Source: UBA7446 sp965657545 (GTDB taxonomy: Bacteria; Bacteroidota; Bacteroidia; Flavobacteriales; Flavobacteriaceae). From it: DNA of 64,000 bases. The translations under genes and the position numbers were made by a program. Shown piece by piece: positions 51,817-61,480 of the stretch. Position 1 is the stretch's first letter. Each line of letters opens with the position of its first letter. Under the pieces are notes generated by a model. It saw nothing but the letters and a program-made list of their open reading frames with translations, did no database searches and had not been told where the DNA came from. The stretch is taken from NCBI GenBank assembly GCA_965657545.1, contig CBFHOG010000001.1, positions 124,001-188,000 on the forward strand, in the 5' to 3' direction.

Positions 51817-52658
51817 AACAGGTATTGGTTACCGGAGCAAACGGACAGTTGGGAAACTCAATTAAACGAATATCGCCAAATTTTAGAGGCCTAAAGTTTG
51901 TTTTTACAGATGTAGCAGATTTAGACATCACAAATAGCGAAGAGGTTAACACTTTCTTTAAATCTAATGCATTAGATTATTGCATTAATTGCGCGGCATA
52001 TACAGCAGTTGATAAAGCAGAAGAAGAGGTTGACAAAGCCTTTTTAATTAACGCTACAGCGGTTAAAAACCTTGCCGAAGCCTGCCAAAAAACAGGAACG
52101 GTGTTGATTCATATATCTACCGATTTTGTTTTTGATGGCACAAAAAGCACGCCCTATACAGAAGAAGACACACCAAACCCGCTAAGTGTTTACGGAAAAT
52201 CTAAATTAAAAGGCGAGGAGTATGTCCAAGAAATTTGTGAAAGTCACTTTATTGTAAGAACATCTTGGCTATACTCTGAGTATGGCAATAATTTTGTGAA
52301 AACCATGTTACGATTGGCAGAAACAAGAAAACAAATAAGCGTTGTCAACGACCAGATTGGTTCACCAACTTATGCGGGAGATTTGGCTGAATTTAGTTTA
52401 AAAGTAATTTCATCTGGATCAACAGCTTATGGGTTATATCACTACTCAAATTTTGGAGCAATTAGCTGGTATGATTTTGCCGTTGAAATTTTCATACAGT
52501 TTGGCAAAGATATTGACGTTCAACCCATTAAAACAAAAGACTACCCAACAGCGGCGAAGCGGCCTAAGTTTAGTGTACTAAAATTTAGTTTAAATAGCAA
52601 CTGTGATTTAAAGCAATGTTATTGGAAAACCCCATTAAAAGCGTTTTTAAAAAAATGA
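51813..52658 (+). CDS. rfbD: dTDP-4-dehydrorhamnose reductase
   Basis: Final NADPH-dependent step to dTDP-L-rhamnose. 281 residues, SDR fold: VTGANGQLGNSIKRI, INCAAYTAVDKAEEE, STDFVFDGTKSTPYTEED, catalytic YGKSKLKGE, and RTSWLYSEYGNNFVKTM. Codon use becomes more A/T-rich toward its end, where the locus passes into its variable core. Overlaps the next gene by 4 bases. Confidence 0.95.
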   Translation: MKQVLVTGANGQLGNSIKRISPNFRGLKFVFTDVADLDITNSEEVNTFFKSNALDYCINCAAYTAVDKAEEEVDKAFLINATAVKNLAEACQKTGTVLIHISTDFVFDGTKSTPYTEEDTPNPLSVYGKSKLKGEEYVQEICESHFIVRTSWLYSEYGNNFVKTMLRLAETRKQISVVNDQIGSPTYAGDLAEFSLKVISSGSTAYGLYHYSNFGAISWYDFAVEIFIQFGKDIDVQPIKTKDYPTAAKRPKFSVLKFSLNSNCDLKQCYWKTPLKAFLKK

Positions 52659-53932
52659 ATAAAAAAAATAAAATTGCCGTAATTGGATTGGGCTATGTAG
52701 GTCTTCCACTAGCTATAGAATTCTCAAAAAAATATAAAGTCAAAGGATTTGATATAGACGCAGAAAGAATAGAAAACCTAATCCAAGGTATTGACAGCAC
52801 AAGAGAGGTTAATGGGGTGGCCCTTAAAGAGGCTTTAACCAATTCAAAATCGATTGGTCTTCAGCTATCCAAATCAGAAGAATCATTGTCAGGTTGCAAC
52901 GTGTATATTATTACAGTTCCAACGCCTGTAGACAAAAACAATAGGCCAATTTTATCGCCTCTAATAAAAGCTTCAGAAACAGTCGGTAGACACCTAAAAA
53001 AGGATGATATTGTTATTTATGAATCTACGGTCTATCCCGGAGTAACTGAAGATGAGTGTGTGCCAATTTTAGAACAGGTTAGCCAATTAAAATTTAATCA
53101 TGATTTTTATTGTGGATACTCTCCAGAGCGTATTAACCCGGGAGATAAAAACCGAGGGGTTACAGATATCCTTAAGGTTACTTCTGGATCAACACCTGAA
53201 ATAGGAGAAAAGATAAATGAACTATATTCATCAGTTATAAAAGCAGGGACCCATTTGGCACCAAGTATAAAAGTTGCAGAAGCATCAAAAGTTATTGAAA
53301 ACGCCCAAAGAGATATTAATATAGCTTTTGTTAATGAATTAGCGAAAATATTTAACAAATTAGACATAGATACACACGCAGTGTTAGAAGCGGCATCAAC
53401 AAAATGGAATTTTTTACCTTTCAAACCAGGGCTGGTTGGAGGCCATTGTATAGGAGTCGACCCCTTTTATTTAGCACAAAAAGCACAGGAAGCAGGGTAT
53501 TACTCGGAGCTTATTTTAACGGCTAGACGATTAAATGATAGTATGGGACAATATGTTGCTGACGAATTATTAAAGCATATGGTTAAGAAAAGAATTTTTT
53601 TGGACAACGCCAAGATTTTAATTTTAGGTTTTGCCTTTAAAGAAAACTGCCCAGATTTTAGAAACACAAAAGCTATAGATGTATATTTAGCTTTAAAAGG
53701 ATTTAATTTAGACGTCTCTATCTATGATCCTTGGGTCAGTAAAGAGGATGTTAAAAAAGAATATGGAATTGAGCTTATTGATAAATTAGAACACAATTAC
53801 GATGCAATTATTCACGTTGTTGCTCATGCAGAGTTTTCAGAGTTAGACATAAACGAATTGAAATCGCCATCATCTGTAGTTTATGATGTAAAAGGAAATT
53901 TAAACACAAAGTTTATCACAAATAGATTATAA
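52655..53932 (+). CDS. UDP-sugar 6-dehydrogenase, TviB/WbpA-type
   Basis: 425-residue NAD-dependent dehydrogenase producing a nucleotide uronic acid, most likely UDP-GlcNAcA or UDP-GalNAcA. NAD motif IAVIGLGYVGLPLAIEFSKKY, YESTVYPGVTEDEC, YSPERINPGDK, and the catalytic Cys in LVGGHCIGVDPFYL, which has the GHCIGVDP form of the TviB/WbpA group rather than the GSCFPKD form of UDP-glucose dehydrogenase. I start at MNKKNKIAV (ATGA overlap with rfbD). Confidence 0.9.
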   Translation: MNKKNKIAVIGLGYVGLPLAIEFSKKYKVKGFDIDAERIENLIQGIDSTREVNGVALKEALTNSKSIGLQLSKSEESLSGCNVYIITVPTPVDKNNRPILSPLIKASETVGRHLKKDDIVIYESTVYPGVTEDECVPILEQVSQLKFNHDFYCGYSPERINPGDKNRGVTDILKVTSGSTPEIGEKINELYSSVIKAGTHLAPSIKVAEASKVIENAQRDINIAFVNELAKIFNKLDIDTHAVLEAASTKWNFLPFKPGLVGGHCIGVDPFYLAQKAQEAGYYSELILTARRLNDSMGQYVADELLKHMVKKRIFLDNAKILILGFAFKENCPDFRNTKAIDVYLALKGFNLDVSIYDPWVSKEDVKKEYGIELIDKLEHNYDAIIHVVAHAEFSELDINELKSPSSVVYDVKGNLNTKFITNRL

Positions 53933-54477
53933 TGAAAAACGCAATATTCTTCAGTTTAGTTATAATTTTTATTGGTTGTAAGAATGAAAAAAAATACGCT
54001 ACTGATGTGGTAACTTCCCAAGTTCAAAATAAACAAATTATATATAATAATTTGTTTAAAGTTATAGTTGACATAACAATTTTAGAAGATGATCGACTTC
54101 AGTTATTCTATGTTGACGATACGCCAGATGGAGCTTTTAGTGCTGAGAAAAGGCTAGAGTACAAAGTTAAAGGGAATAATTCATCTCAGAAGATTCAGTT
54201 TACACTTCCAGACAAAGTGTTCCCTTTTAAATTCAGAATTGATTTAGGTGAAAATAAAAAGCAATCAACTGTAAAGATTAATACAATAAAATTAAAATAT
54301 AATTCGGACAGCATTACTATACGTAAATCAGAATTAGACTTTTTTTTAAAACCAAACATTTATTTAGAAAACACAGGCGATGGTTACCATAGAAAAACTA
54401 TTCACGGGAGGAATGACCCTTTTTTAGTTTCAGCACCTTTATTAAATAAAAAGGTTCAAATAGAATTTAAAAAATAG
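53932..54477 (+). CDS. Unrecognised lipoprotein in the polysaccharide locus
   Basis: 181 residues with a lipoprotein signal (FFSLVIIFIGCKNEKK, lipobox Cys16). The mature part is a predicted beta-rich, lysine-rich domain (LEYKVKGNNSSQKIQFTLP, FRIDLGENKKQSTVKINTI) with no motif I recognise. It starts on the last base of the dehydrogenase gene, so it is coupled to the locus. It could be an envelope accessory factor for polysaccharide assembly; this is inference. Codons are strongly A/T-rich. Confidence 0.7.
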   Translation: MKNAIFFSLVIIFIGCKNEKKYATDVVTSQVQNKQIIYNNLFKVIVDITILEDDRLQLFYVDDTPDGAFSAEKRLEYKVKGNNSSQKIQFTLPDKVFPFKFRIDLGENKKQSTVKINTIKLKYNSDSITIRKSELDFFLKPNIYLENTGDGYHRKTIHGRNDPFLVSAPLLNKKVQIEFKK

Positions 54478-54480
54478 AAG

Positions 54481-55917
54481 TTGGGAAGTACAAAAAAAAA
54501 CTTTATTTATAATTTAATATTAGGAGGGACAAACATTCTTGTGCCCGTCGTAACATTTCCATATGCATCAAGAGTTTTAGGTCCTGAAGGAATAGGCATT
54601 ACCAGTTTCGCACTATCTTTATCAGTAACATTTATTGTCTTAGGCTCATTAGGAATCCCTATTTATGGGATTAGAGAGATTGCTAAATCAAGAAAAAGCC
54701 AACACGAGTTATCGAAAACATTTTCTGAATTAATAATAATACATTTATTTTGGATAATTCTCGTTTTAGTCTTTTACGCAGCGTGGATCTTTTTATCTGG
54801 AACATATCAAAACGAAATCCAACTCAAGTATTTCTCTTTTGCACATATAATCTGTAGCGTAGGCCTTATAAACTGGTTTTATCAAGGAATAGAAAGATAT
54901 AAGTGGATATCCATAATCAACGCTATATCAAAAGCGTTAATTATAATATTACTATTTATACTTGTGAACAGTCCAAACGATTATTGGATTTACTACTCAA
55001 TTATTGTCTTTTCAAACATTTTAACAGCTGTGTTAAATATCTTTTACAGCTTTAACTATGTGCGCTTTACACTTTCTGGACTAAACTATAAAAGGCATTT
55101 AAAACCAATTATAGTTCTATTCAGCACACAGCTGGCGATTAGCATTTATGTTAATTTAGATATAATAATGTTAAATTATTTGTCTAACATTGAACAAGTT
55201 GGTTATTATTCAACTGCACTTAAGATAGTAAAAACAGTGTTAATTATTGTAACTTCTTTAGGAGCTGTACTAATTCCTAAAATATCATTGTTAATTAAAG
55301 AAAAAAGGAAAGAAGATGTTAGGGCTATAATAGAAAAATCTATTAAATTCGTGTTTATCACGTCTTTTCCTTTAATGATTGGCTTAACTTTAGTTTCAAA
55401 CGAAATAATTATATTATTTGCTGGTATTCAATTTATTTCAGCTTCAAGTATTTTAATTTGGCTGACACCTTTAATTTTTTTAGCTGGTATGAGTAATGTA
55501 TTCGGGTTACAAGTTTTAGTTCCTTGTAATCTTGAAAAAAAACTAATGTATGTTGTTGTTTTTGCTGCATTTATGAACTTTAGTTTAAATCTCTTTTTAA
55601 TTCCCATTTACCAAATAAAAGGAGCTGTTTTTTCAACGATTATCACAGAGATAATTATTGTTTCATTTACGTTTATTTTAAGCAAAAAAGAATTAGCGTT
55701 TAAATTTCCGATTAAACAAATGTTATTATACTTTGCCCTTTCTCTTTTATTTATTCCGTTATCAACGTTAATTTCATTTTATTTGGGTGGATTGCCCTAT
55801 ATTATAACCTCAACTGCAATATGTAGCTTGATTTATTTTGTTAGCTTGTTTACCCTAAAGGAAAGGTTTTTTATTGAAAACATATACAACCCTATCTTAT
55901 ATAAACTTAATCTATGA
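54481..55917 (+). CDS. wzx: Oligosaccharide flippase (Wzx-type, MATE/MVF superfamily)
   Basis: 478 residues with about 12-14 membrane segments. N-terminal pattern NLILGGTNILVPVVTFPYASRVLGPEGIG and NWFYQGIERYKWIS are typical of Wzx/RfbX translocases that move lipid-linked repeat units across the inner membrane. The reading frame opens with TTG, 3 bases after the lipoprotein stop; no earlier ATG in frame. Overlaps the methyltransferase gene by 4 bases. Confidence 0.88.
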   Translation: MGSTKKNFIYNLILGGTNILVPVVTFPYASRVLGPEGIGITSFALSLSVTFIVLGSLGIPIYGIREIAKSRKSQHELSKTFSELIIIHLFWIILVLVFYAAWIFLSGTYQNEIQLKYFSFAHIICSVGLINWFYQGIERYKWISIINAISKALIIILLFILVNSPNDYWIYYSIIVFSNILTAVLNIFYSFNYVRFTLSGLNYKRHLKPIIVLFSTQLAISIYVNLDIIMLNYLSNIEQVGYYSTALKIVKTVLIIVTSLGAVLIPKISLLIKEKRKEDVRAIIEKSIKFVFITSFPLMIGLTLVSNEIIILFAGIQFISASSILIWLTPLIFLAGMSNVFGLQVLVPCNLEKKLMYVVVFAAFMNFSLNLFLIPIYQIKGAVFSTIITEIIIVSFTFILSKKELAFKFPIKQMLLYFALSLLFIPLSTLISFYLGGLPYIITSTAICSLIYFVSLFTLKERFFIENIYNPILYKLNL

Positions 55918-56870
55918 AATCAAATATTAAGAAACTCAAAAAGAAAAACTGCGCTATTTGCATAAATAATAATTTTGAGCTCATCGAAGTTTCAGAAATG
56001 ATGTTTGGTACCAAACATAAATTCAATTACTTGTTATGTAAATCTTGCGAGAGCTTAACTATTCAAAATATTCCAGATAATTTAGAGAAATATTACCCCG
56101 AAAAGTATTATTCTTTTTCAGACGTTAAGAAAGGCAAATTAAAATCATACTTGTCGTATCATAAGGCGAGCCATAGCTTAGGCGCAAAAAATATTATTGG
56201 AGGCTTATTAACCTTTTTTTTTGGTGAAAACTCCAATCTAAAAGCAATAAGGTTTTGTGGTAAAGAAAAAAAGGAAAAGTTTATTTTAGATGTAGGATCT
56301 GGTGCTGGAAAGCTTTTAAAAAAATTAGATCAACATGGCTTTACAAACCTTTACGGTATTGATCCATACCTTGATAAAGACGTATCAATTGGAAATATTA
56401 AATTAAGAAAAGGTGAAATTATTGATTTGGTTAAAGAGGAAAAAAAGTTTGACATTATTTTAATGAGCCATGTACTTGAACATATAGAAGACCCAATATA
56501 TGCACTTTCAAATGTTACAAGTATGCTGGAAAAAAACGGAAAAGTAATAGTAAGGGTTCCAATAAGCAGCTCGAATGCTTTTAAAAAATATAAAAATGAC
56601 TGGTATCAAATAGATGCGCCAAGGCATTTGTTTATTCCTTCATTAGCGGGGATTTTTCTATTAGCCAATAAACTAAACTTGAAAATTGAAAAGTATTTTT
56701 TTGATTCAACGTTTGCTCAGTTTACAGCGAGTAAAAATTATTCTAAGGGAATACCATTAATTAACCAATCAAATAGTAAGTTATGGGAAATCCTTTATTA
56801 TGGCATAAGGAGCTACAGGCTTAATAAAAAAGAAAAAGGAGATCAAGCAACATTTATTTTAACAAAATAA
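55914..56870 (+). CDS. Class I SAM-dependent methyltransferase with N-terminal zinc-binding-like region
   Basis: 318 residues. N-terminal cysteine pairs NCAIC (17-20) and LCKSCESL suggest a small zinc-binding module common in sugar methyltransferases. SAM motif FILDVGSGAGKLLKKLDQHG, then NLYGIDPYLDKD, and MSHVLEHIEDP, VIVRVPISSSNAF. Likely methylates a sugar or the lipid-linked glycan in this locus. Overlaps the flippase gene by 4 bases; 13 bases to the next gene. Confidence 0.85.
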   Translation: MKSNIKKLKKKNCAICINNNFELIEVSEMMFGTKHKFNYLLCKSCESLTIQNIPDNLEKYYPEKYYSFSDVKKGKLKSYLSYHKASHSLGAKNIIGGLLTFFFGENSNLKAIRFCGKEKKEKFILDVGSGAGKLLKKLDQHGFTNLYGIDPYLDKDVSIGNIKLRKGEIIDLVKEEKKFDIILMSHVLEHIEDPIYALSNVTSMLEKNGKVIVRVPISSSNAFKKYKNDWYQIDAPRHLFIPSLAGIFLLANKLNLKIEKYFFDSTFAQFTASKNYSKGIPLINQSNSKLWEILYYGIRSYRLNKKEKGDQATFILTK

Positions 56871-56883
56871 ATTCTTTAAAATA

Positions 56884-57852
56884 ATGTTAATTACTTCAGT
56901 TACAGTTACATATGGGAATAGGGTTAAATATTTGAAAAATGTAGTATACTCTTTATTTATGCAAGGAGTAAGTAAGATTATTATTGTTTCAAACGGGAGT
57001 GAGAAAGAATCGCTTAATAGTTTAAGAGAGTTAAAAAAAGAAATAGATATTATTGATTTAATTGAGCTAGAGGAGAACACAGGCTCTGCTAATGGATTTT
57101 ATGTAGGAATAAAACATGCCTGTGAAAAAGAAGCTGAGTTTATTTGGTTGTTGGACGATGATAACAAACCCCAAAAAGACGCTTTAAAAGCCTTAAATGA
57201 AGCGTGGGAAAATTTATGTGACAAGCACAACAACCAAGATTTAGCGTTATTATCTTACAGGAGCGACAGAGTATTGTATAGTGACGCTGTTAATTTTGGT
57301 AAGCCAAGTTTAATGTTAGGCGAAAAAAACTCTTTTCTTGGCTTTCATGTACTTTATAAAATAAAATCTTTATGGTTTAAAAATTCAGATATTAATTTTA
57401 AGGAAAAAGATATAGGGGTAGTTTCGGTAGCTCCATATGGGGGGTTGTTTTTTCATAGCGAATTAATTTCTAAAATTGGACTTCCCAACAGGTCATATTA
57501 TTTATATGGTGATGATTATGACTTTAGTTATCGAATTACTCAAAATAAAGGAAAAATCTTTTTGGTTAAAAAAAGTAAAATTATTGATTTGGAAAAATCT
57601 TTTCACTTAATTAAAAATAAAAAAAGCAGAACAAAATTTTTTAATACGAACTCTAAAACAAGAATATTTTATTCTGTAAAAAACGGTATTTCATTTGAGC
57701 AAAACTTTGTCACCAATAAGCTTCTTTATTTAACAAACGCTTTTATTTACATATTACTTGTTTTAACGCTTTTGCTTTTTTCACCCAAGCATTTATGGAA
57801 AACCAAGTACATTTTAAAGGGCATTTTTTTAGCATTAAAAAAAGAAAAATGA
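56884..57852 (+). CDS. Family 2 glycosyltransferase
   Basis: 322 residues, GT-A fold: TSVTVTYGNRVKYLKNVVYSL, IIIVSNGSEKESL, and the metal-binding acidic motif WLLDDDNKPQKDAL, then GGLFFHSELISKIGLPNRSYYLYGDDYDFSYRI. It resembles the rhamnosyl/galactofuranosyl branch of GT2, in keeping with local dTDP-rhamnose. A C-terminal hydrophobic segment (about 282-303) may hold it at the membrane. Its stop overlaps the next start by 4 bases. Confidence 0.85.
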   Translation: MLITSVTVTYGNRVKYLKNVVYSLFMQGVSKIIIVSNGSEKESLNSLRELKKEIDIIDLIELEENTGSANGFYVGIKHACEKEAEFIWLLDDDNKPQKDALKALNEAWENLCDKHNNQDLALLSYRSDRVLYSDAVNFGKPSLMLGEKNSFLGFHVLYKIKSLWFKNSDINFKEKDIGVVSVAPYGGLFFHSELISKIGLPNRSYYLYGDDYDFSYRITQNKGKIFLVKKSKIIDLEKSFHLIKNKKSRTKFFNTNSKTRIFYSVKNGISFEQNFVTNKLLYLTNAFIYILLVLTLLLFSPKHLWKTKYILKGIFLALKKEK

Positions 57853-59087
57853 TTTTTTTTAAAACAGTATATCAATTTTCTTTTTACTTTGTGGTTCTTC
57901 TTACATTCTTAATAGGTGGTCCCCTCCAGTTTTTCATAGGAGTATCAAATACAGGCCTAACGTACATAATTTTGATTTTAATGAGTGCAACATATTTTTT
58001 ATATGTGGGTGTATATCAAAAACTATTATTACATAGAGTATTTCTAATGGGCTTAATATTTTTTGCACACATATTATTAAGCGGTATTGTTAACCAAAGC
58101 CAAATTACTTCAACATTAATCTATTCATTATTTGCTCTATTACCGCTTACAACGTTTTTATTCTGTTATATCAACTACAAGCAGAAATTTATTTCACATC
58201 AACAAATATTTAAGGTGTTTCATTTTATAGGGTTAATTCAGTTACCAATAATTTTAGTTCAAAGATTTTTTTATGATAGCTTGATAAGTTTAAATAACAG
58301 TACCCAACAAATAGCCTCTTTCGATTTTTTGTTTGGGAGCTTTTTTCTAAAGTCCGATCACTCAATGAGTTTTTTTCTTTTAAGTTTAGTGGCCTCAATC
58401 TTTCTCAACAGAAGAAATAAATCATTAAAAATTAAATTTCCATTAATTTCAGTATTATATTTTTCGACTACAATTTTTTTGAGCGAATCAAACATTTCTA
58501 AGCTCTTTATTTCTATTCTTTTGGGGATATATTTTATAGAACCAATATATTTTTTATTTAAAAAAAGCCCCTTAATTAAAATAGTAACTCTTATCACGAT
58601 TTTTTTAGGGGTTTTATTTATTTATGGGTTGAGAGAAAAAGAAATGATTACTAATAAGATTGGAGGAAAGTTTGACAATCAATACACCCTAAAGGTTTCA
58701 GAAAGACAATACGAATTAGGGAAAGCTAAAAGAGGTCAAATTATAATAGTTGCCGCAAACAAACGTAGTCATAGTTTTTTTGGAAGCGGTCCGTATTCAT
58801 ATTTTGATATCATGAGCGGAAAATTTTCCAAAAACAAACACTTTTCTCAACTTATATGGACTTATTTTGATCTAGGTTTATTAGGTTTATTAATCGCTGT
58901 TTTTTACTTTCTAAGCATTATAAGTTTTTTAGATATTCCAAGAGGGTTTTTTTATGCATTCTTTTTATCTATTCTTTTGGGATATTCAATCTACACGACA
59001 TTTTTTTCAGATATTGCAATACTGTTTACCCTTTTAATGACGTTTAACAAAAAGAAAAATGAATTTAATAGTAGTGCCATTTCATGA
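57849..59087 (+). CDS. Polytopic membrane protein, O-antigen polymerase (Wzy)-like
   Basis: 412 residues with about ten hydrophobic segments and one larger loop (about residues 275-325, EKEMITNKIGGKFDNQYTLKVS), the general layout of Wzy polymerases. No recognisable Wzy_C motif, so the call is topological and contextual. I start at MIFFKTVYQFSFYF, overlapping the GT2 stop; an in-frame ATG 54 bases earlier lies within GT2. It overlaps the next gene by 29 bases. Confidence 0.7.
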   Translation: MIFFKTVYQFSFYFVVLLTFLIGGPLQFFIGVSNTGLTYIILILMSATYFLYVGVYQKLLLHRVFLMGLIFFAHILLSGIVNQSQITSTLIYSLFALLPLTTFLFCYINYKQKFISHQQIFKVFHFIGLIQLPIILVQRFFYDSLISLNNSTQQIASFDFLFGSFFLKSDHSMSFFLLSLVASIFLNRRNKSLKIKFPLISVLYFSTTIFLSESNISKLFISILLGIYFIEPIYFLFKKSPLIKIVTLITIFLGVLFIYGLREKEMITNKIGGKFDNQYTLKVSERQYELGKAKRGQIIIVAANKRSHSFFGSGPYSYFDIMSGKFSKNKHFSQLIWTYFDLGLLGLLIAVFYFLSIISFLDIPRGFFYAFFLSILLGYSIYTTFFSDIAILFTLLMTFNKKKNEFNSSAIS

Positions 59088-60225
59088 TTGGAGAAAAAGT
59101 CAGAAAGAAGGATTTAGAACGAGAGATGTACACTTTATAAGTGCCCTAAATGAAAACCCTACAGTTGAAAGAACTTTGGTTATAAATAGACCAACAACAC
59201 AATTAGAATTGCTTTACAAAGGAAATACTAAAGTAATTCAGGGAAAATTAATTCATAATCACAAAAATTTCACTTTGACTCAGGTGAGAGAGAACCTCTT
59301 TGTTGTTGATTGCTTGTCAAATGATTTCTTTGGTCAGCTTCTGAGAAAACATTTATGGTTTATAGATGAGTACAACAATAAAAATTATATTGAATTTATA
59401 GAAACGTGTAAAAAACAGTTGTTTATGGAAAATAATATTCTTATTACACAAAATATTTTTGCTTATAAATTAATAAAGTCTATAAATGCTAAATTTAAAG
59501 TTTTTGATGCATGGGATAATTTTTTAAAATTTCCTGCATATCAACGAATTAAAAACAATTTAAATCTAGGTTATGAAGTTTTAGCAAAAGAAGCAAGTTT
59601 GTGGACAACAAACTCTAAAGAAAACAGTTTTTTTTTTAAAAGTAAATTTAAACCGCATCAAATTTTTTTAATAAAAAATGGAGTTAAATCCGACTTTCTT
59701 CCAAAAACAAACATTAAACCAAAAGAGTTAAGTTCAATTAAAAGACCAATAATGGGCTTTGGTGGAAAAATATCTTATCTTTTGGATGTTGATTTAATTA
59801 ATTTTATTACTCAAGACAACCCAAAAGCAACATTTGTTTTTATAGGTCAAATAATAGACAAACATGTATATAAAAGAATTCTTAAAAGAAAAAACGTTTT
59901 TTTCTTAGGCGATAAAAAATATTCAGAATACCCTAATTATGTGGCAAACTTTGATGTTTGTATAGTCCCATATAACGTAAAAGAAAAACAACATGGGGGA
60001 GACTCAATGAAAGCTTATGAATACCTTTTAACAGGGAAAAAAGTAGTTGGCACAGTAGGCAATGGGCTTGAAGATTTGGAGGAGTATTTGTTTCTTGCAG
60101 AAAATAAAGTCGAATTTTCAAGAGAGTTAAAAAATTTAAAAAATAATAAGAAGAGATTTGATGCTAAAGAATTTTCTTGGAAAAAAAGAGCCGAAGATTT
60201 TATCCAATTATTAAAAAATGAGTAG
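59059..60225 (+). CDS. Glycosyltransferase, GT-B type
   Basis: 388 residues. The second half has the GT-B donor-binding layout: LIKNGVKSDFLPK, IMGFGGKISYLLDVDLI, ATFVFIGQI, NVFFLGDKKYSEYPNYVANFDVCIVPY and GGDSMKAYEYLLTGKKVVGT (the E of the EX7E-like region in MKAYEYL). The N-terminal acceptor half (FHDWRKSQKEGFRTRDVHFI) is diverged. Acceptor and sugar unknown. Its start is well inside the preceding gene and its end overlaps the next by 8 bases. Confidence 0.82.
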   Translation: MNLIVVPFHDWRKSQKEGFRTRDVHFISALNENPTVERTLVINRPTTQLELLYKGNTKVIQGKLIHNHKNFTLTQVRENLFVVDCLSNDFFGQLLRKHLWFIDEYNNKNYIEFIETCKKQLFMENNILITQNIFAYKLIKSINAKFKVFDAWDNFLKFPAYQRIKNNLNLGYEVLAKEASLWTTNSKENSFFFKSKFKPHQIFLIKNGVKSDFLPKTNIKPKELSSIKRPIMGFGGKISYLLDVDLINFITQDNPKATFVFIGQIIDKHVYKRILKRKNVFFLGDKKYSEYPNYVANFDVCIVPYNVKEKQHGGDSMKAYEYLLTGKKVVGTVGNGLEDLEEYLFLAENKVEFSRELKNLKNNKKRFDAKEFSWKKRAEDFIQLLKNE

Positions 60226-61480
60226 GCAATATAAACTATGGAACGTAGAAACAGTTTTAGTTTCATTGATAGCTTCTACAATTCCCTTTAAAATTAACGT
60301 TGGGAATAGTGCCATTATAGCTTCATTTATATGTGCTATTTATTTAGTATTTAAGCAGAGGAATCTAAACTATATTAAAAAACCTCTCTATTTTGTGTTC
60401 CCATTAATTTTGTTTTTAATAAGCGTGGTAAGTGCTTTTACTAGCAATGATGTAATTACAGGCTTTAAAAAACTTGATAACCTACAACTGTTGGTATTTG
60501 TGCCTTTATTTTTTTTTATTATTAACAAAAAAAAAGTTGACCTTCAAAAGGTCCTTTCGACCTTTACTGTAAGTGTTTGTTTATTTACAATAGTGTTGCT
60601 AATTAATAATATTGTTAAATTAAGTTTAGGACATGCGATAGACACATTGTTTTTTTTGGATTTTGTAAGCCTTTTCGGTCATAGCCCAATTCATTATGCA
60701 CTAATTTCTTTATTAGCTTTAATTTTTTTGTGCACAAATTACAAATCTAAAACTTTCTTTTATGGGGAAAAAGGAAGCTTAGTCATGGCATTAATTTTAT
60801 TAACAGGAATAGTTTTTTGTGCATCCAAAACAATTACCCTAATTCTTATGTTTTTTTTGATTTTTTATGGGATTATCAATATTAAGCAAGCTAAAACCAG
60901 AATTTTAATTTTTTTCGCTTTTTTAATTGTTGCTTTATTTTCTCACATAAACTACACTAAAAACAGAGTTTTATCAGGACTTGAATATGACTTAGTCGAA
61001 TTTAAACCAAACGAAAACATTTTAAAAGCCAAACAGTTTACTTACAATGAAAAACAGAATATAAGCGATTTAGAAATAAGATTAATTTTTATAAAAATTG
61101 GACTATATCATTTTGTTAATGATAATAAAATTTTATTTGGTTATGGTTTAGGGGATGTACAACATAATTTAGATTATTATTATATGACGTATAATTTAGC
61201 CCCAAATTGGTTTGAAGGCTATAATTTGCACAATCAGTATTTGGATTATCTCATTACCTATGGCTCAACGGGACTATTTTTCTTTTTGCTATACATCATA
61301 CACAGTATTTATTTTTCTATAAAATTTAAAAACCAAACACACACAATTTTTTTACTTGTTATGATGATAGCTTTTATAACAGAAGTATTTATGGTTAGGA
61401 ATAAAGGAATAGTTATTTTTATATTTTTTAACACACTATTTTTAAGCAAGACCAATGAAAATTGCAATAATTGGAACTAG
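60218..61480 (+). CDS. O-antigen ligase/polymerase family membrane protein
   Basis: 420 residues with about twelve membrane segments and the Wzy_C/WaaL pattern around the large loop: FGYGLGDVQHNL and NLHNQYLDYLITYGSTGLFFFLL, with the conserved His. This family includes O-antigen ligase and some polymerases. With the Wzy-like protein two genes upstream, one may polymerise and the other ligate; which is which is not clear from sequence. Overlaps both neighbours (8 and 26 bases). Confidence 0.8.
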   Translation: MSRQYKLWNVETVLVSLIASTIPFKINVGNSAIIASFICAIYLVFKQRNLNYIKKPLYFVFPLILFLISVVSAFTSNDVITGFKKLDNLQLLVFVPLFFFIINKKKVDLQKVLSTFTVSVCLFTIVLLINNIVKLSLGHAIDTLFFLDFVSLFGHSPIHYALISLLALIFLCTNYKSKTFFYGEKGSLVMALILLTGIVFCASKTITLILMFFLIFYGIINIKQAKTRILIFFAFLIVALFSHINYTKNRVLSGLEYDLVEFKPNENILKAKQFTYNEKQNISDLEIRLIFIKIGLYHFVNDNKILFGYGLGDVQHNLDYYYMTYNLAPNWFEGYNLHNQYLDYLITYGSTGLFFFLLYIIHSIYFSIKFKNQTHTIFLLVMMIAFITEVFMVRNKGIVIFIFFNTLFLSKTNENCNNWN

